The notes beneath the pieces are model-generated. The model was not told the DNA's origin. It did no database searches and saw nothing but the letters and a program-made list of their open reading frames with translations. A program made the position numbers and the translations under genes. Of a DNA stretch of 64,000 nucleotides, positions 63,578-64,000 are shown in pieces. How positions within the stretch are numbered: position 1 is the stretch's first letter; every line of letters starts with the position of its first letter. This DNA comes from Acutalibacter muris (GTDB taxonomy: Bacteria; Bacillota; Clostridia; Oscillospirales; Acutalibacteraceae): the NCBI RefSeq assembly GCF_002201475.1, contig NZ_CP021422.1, positions 2,356,001 through 2,420,000 on the forward strand, read 5' to 3'.

Positions 63578-64000
63578 TTATTCCCTGTACTGCGGCCAGG
63601 CCAGCTCCGCATAGTTCTGTCCGCCGACTCCAGCCTCCCCGTCATGATAGAGGGCCAAATGCAAATGAGGCCCGGTGGAGTTGCCGGTGCTGCCTATATA
63701 GCCTATAAGCTGGCCCTGGGTAACGGTTTCACCGCTCGTCACCGCCAGCGCCGAAAGGTGCCCATAGGCGGAAATCCAGCCGTCCCCGTGCTCAATAAAC
63801 ACACTGTTGCCAAAGGACCACATATTGTCCACGCCATACGCCGGCGTCCAGCCGTCCTGCACGTACCGCACAGTCCCAGCGGCTACAGCATAGACCGGCT
63901 CGCCATAGCAGTTTGCAAAGGAAATATCAATGCCGTTGTGGCCGGGGTAGGTGTCCCAGGTGTGGCCGGGCAGCGGATAGGCAAACCGCCCGTCGGCAAT
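63578..64000 (-). CDS. M23 endopeptidase domain (5' end outside window)
   Basis: The C-terminal 140 residues of a cell-wall hydrolase: GHNGIDISFANCYGEPVYA (His and Asp zinc ligands), SVFIEHGDGWISAYGHLS, GSTGNSTGPHLHLALY (final His ligands). The frame stays open to the window end. In Tn1549-type elements, M23 or NlpC/P60 hydrolases open the wall for the conjugation channel. Confidence 0.92.
   Translation of the reverse strand: MADGRFAYPLPGHTWDTYPGHNGIDISFANCYGEPVYAVAAGTVRYVQDGWTPAYGVDNMWSFGNSVFIEHGDGWISAYGHLSALAVTSGETVTQGQLIGYIGSTGNSTGPHLHLALYHDGEAGVGGQNYAELAWPQYRE

Overview
The window reads as the chromosome of a GC-rich gut Clostridium-class Firmicute, probably Oscillospirales/Ruminococcaceae (inference). 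The grounds are Shine-Dalgarno starts with frequent TTG/GTG, textbook sigma-A promoters (TTGACA-17-TATAAT), LytTR and GHKL two-component proteins, LCP proteins, DUF1292, an SLH protein, and conjugative-element debris of the Tn1549/TnpX kind. The window holds ordinary core and carbohydrate-metabolism genes between two mobile-element zones, one at each end.

Left zone (1-10600): two closely related tyrosine integrases (A partial, B complete) each face the 3' end of a tRNA-Tyr gene, with a tRNA-Thr beyond it. In copy A the tRNA-Thr is cut at the anticodon loop. Every integrase 3' flank carries the same hairpin plus a doublet of GTGTGGGTCA 12 bp apart. A fourth doublet without an integrase marks an older insertion. 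Cargo between the two sites is a MntA/HepT pair (hepT frameshifted), a three-gene ABC-2 exporter led by an XRE-HTH/PurM-like fusion protein, a DUF6076 protein, and a small HTH/Rep/RHH module in front of integrase B.

Centre (11000-54600): a cell-surface glycopolymer operon (GtrA, two LCP proteins, sugar nucleotidyltransferase); an HD protein; a roughly 579-nt promoter-to-terminator RNA with no convincing ORF; DUF1292; a possible 6S RNA; nucleoside hydrolase and Gfo/Idh oxidoreductase; MgtE behind a large hairpin; a PHP phosphoesterase; a membrane AraC regulator next to an Lpl-type sugar ABC importer; MgtC; an acyltransferase; AbrB; an SLH-GH5 glucanase, M24 peptidase and EutH run; a Mef-like efflux pump behind an 18-residue leader peptide and RBS-sequestering stem; a DUF2142 membrane protein; an LtaS-like enzyme; an orphan ABC ATPase; deoD-deoB; a GH4 alpha-galactosidase; a LytTR/GHKL two-component pair; an AT-rich matrixin with a secreted partner; two half-size ABC exporters behind a LytTR-type direct repeat; and CdaR-like regulator, ftsE and ftsX.

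Right zone (54600-64000): tRNA-Asp and tRNA-Thr(GGT), then a third integrase remnant interrupted by a run of three large serine recombinases (the first-transcribed one lacks its catalytic domain), then a scrambled conjugative element: parA fused out of frame to an internal traG segment, traG running head-on into a truncated cytosine methyltransferase, small ORFs, a small serine resolvase ending in a perfect palindrome, and the edge of an M23 peptidase. The most interesting unexplained items are the XRE-PurM/ABC locus, the 579-nt RNA, the LytTR-controlled export locus, and the repeated integrase/tRNA architecture.
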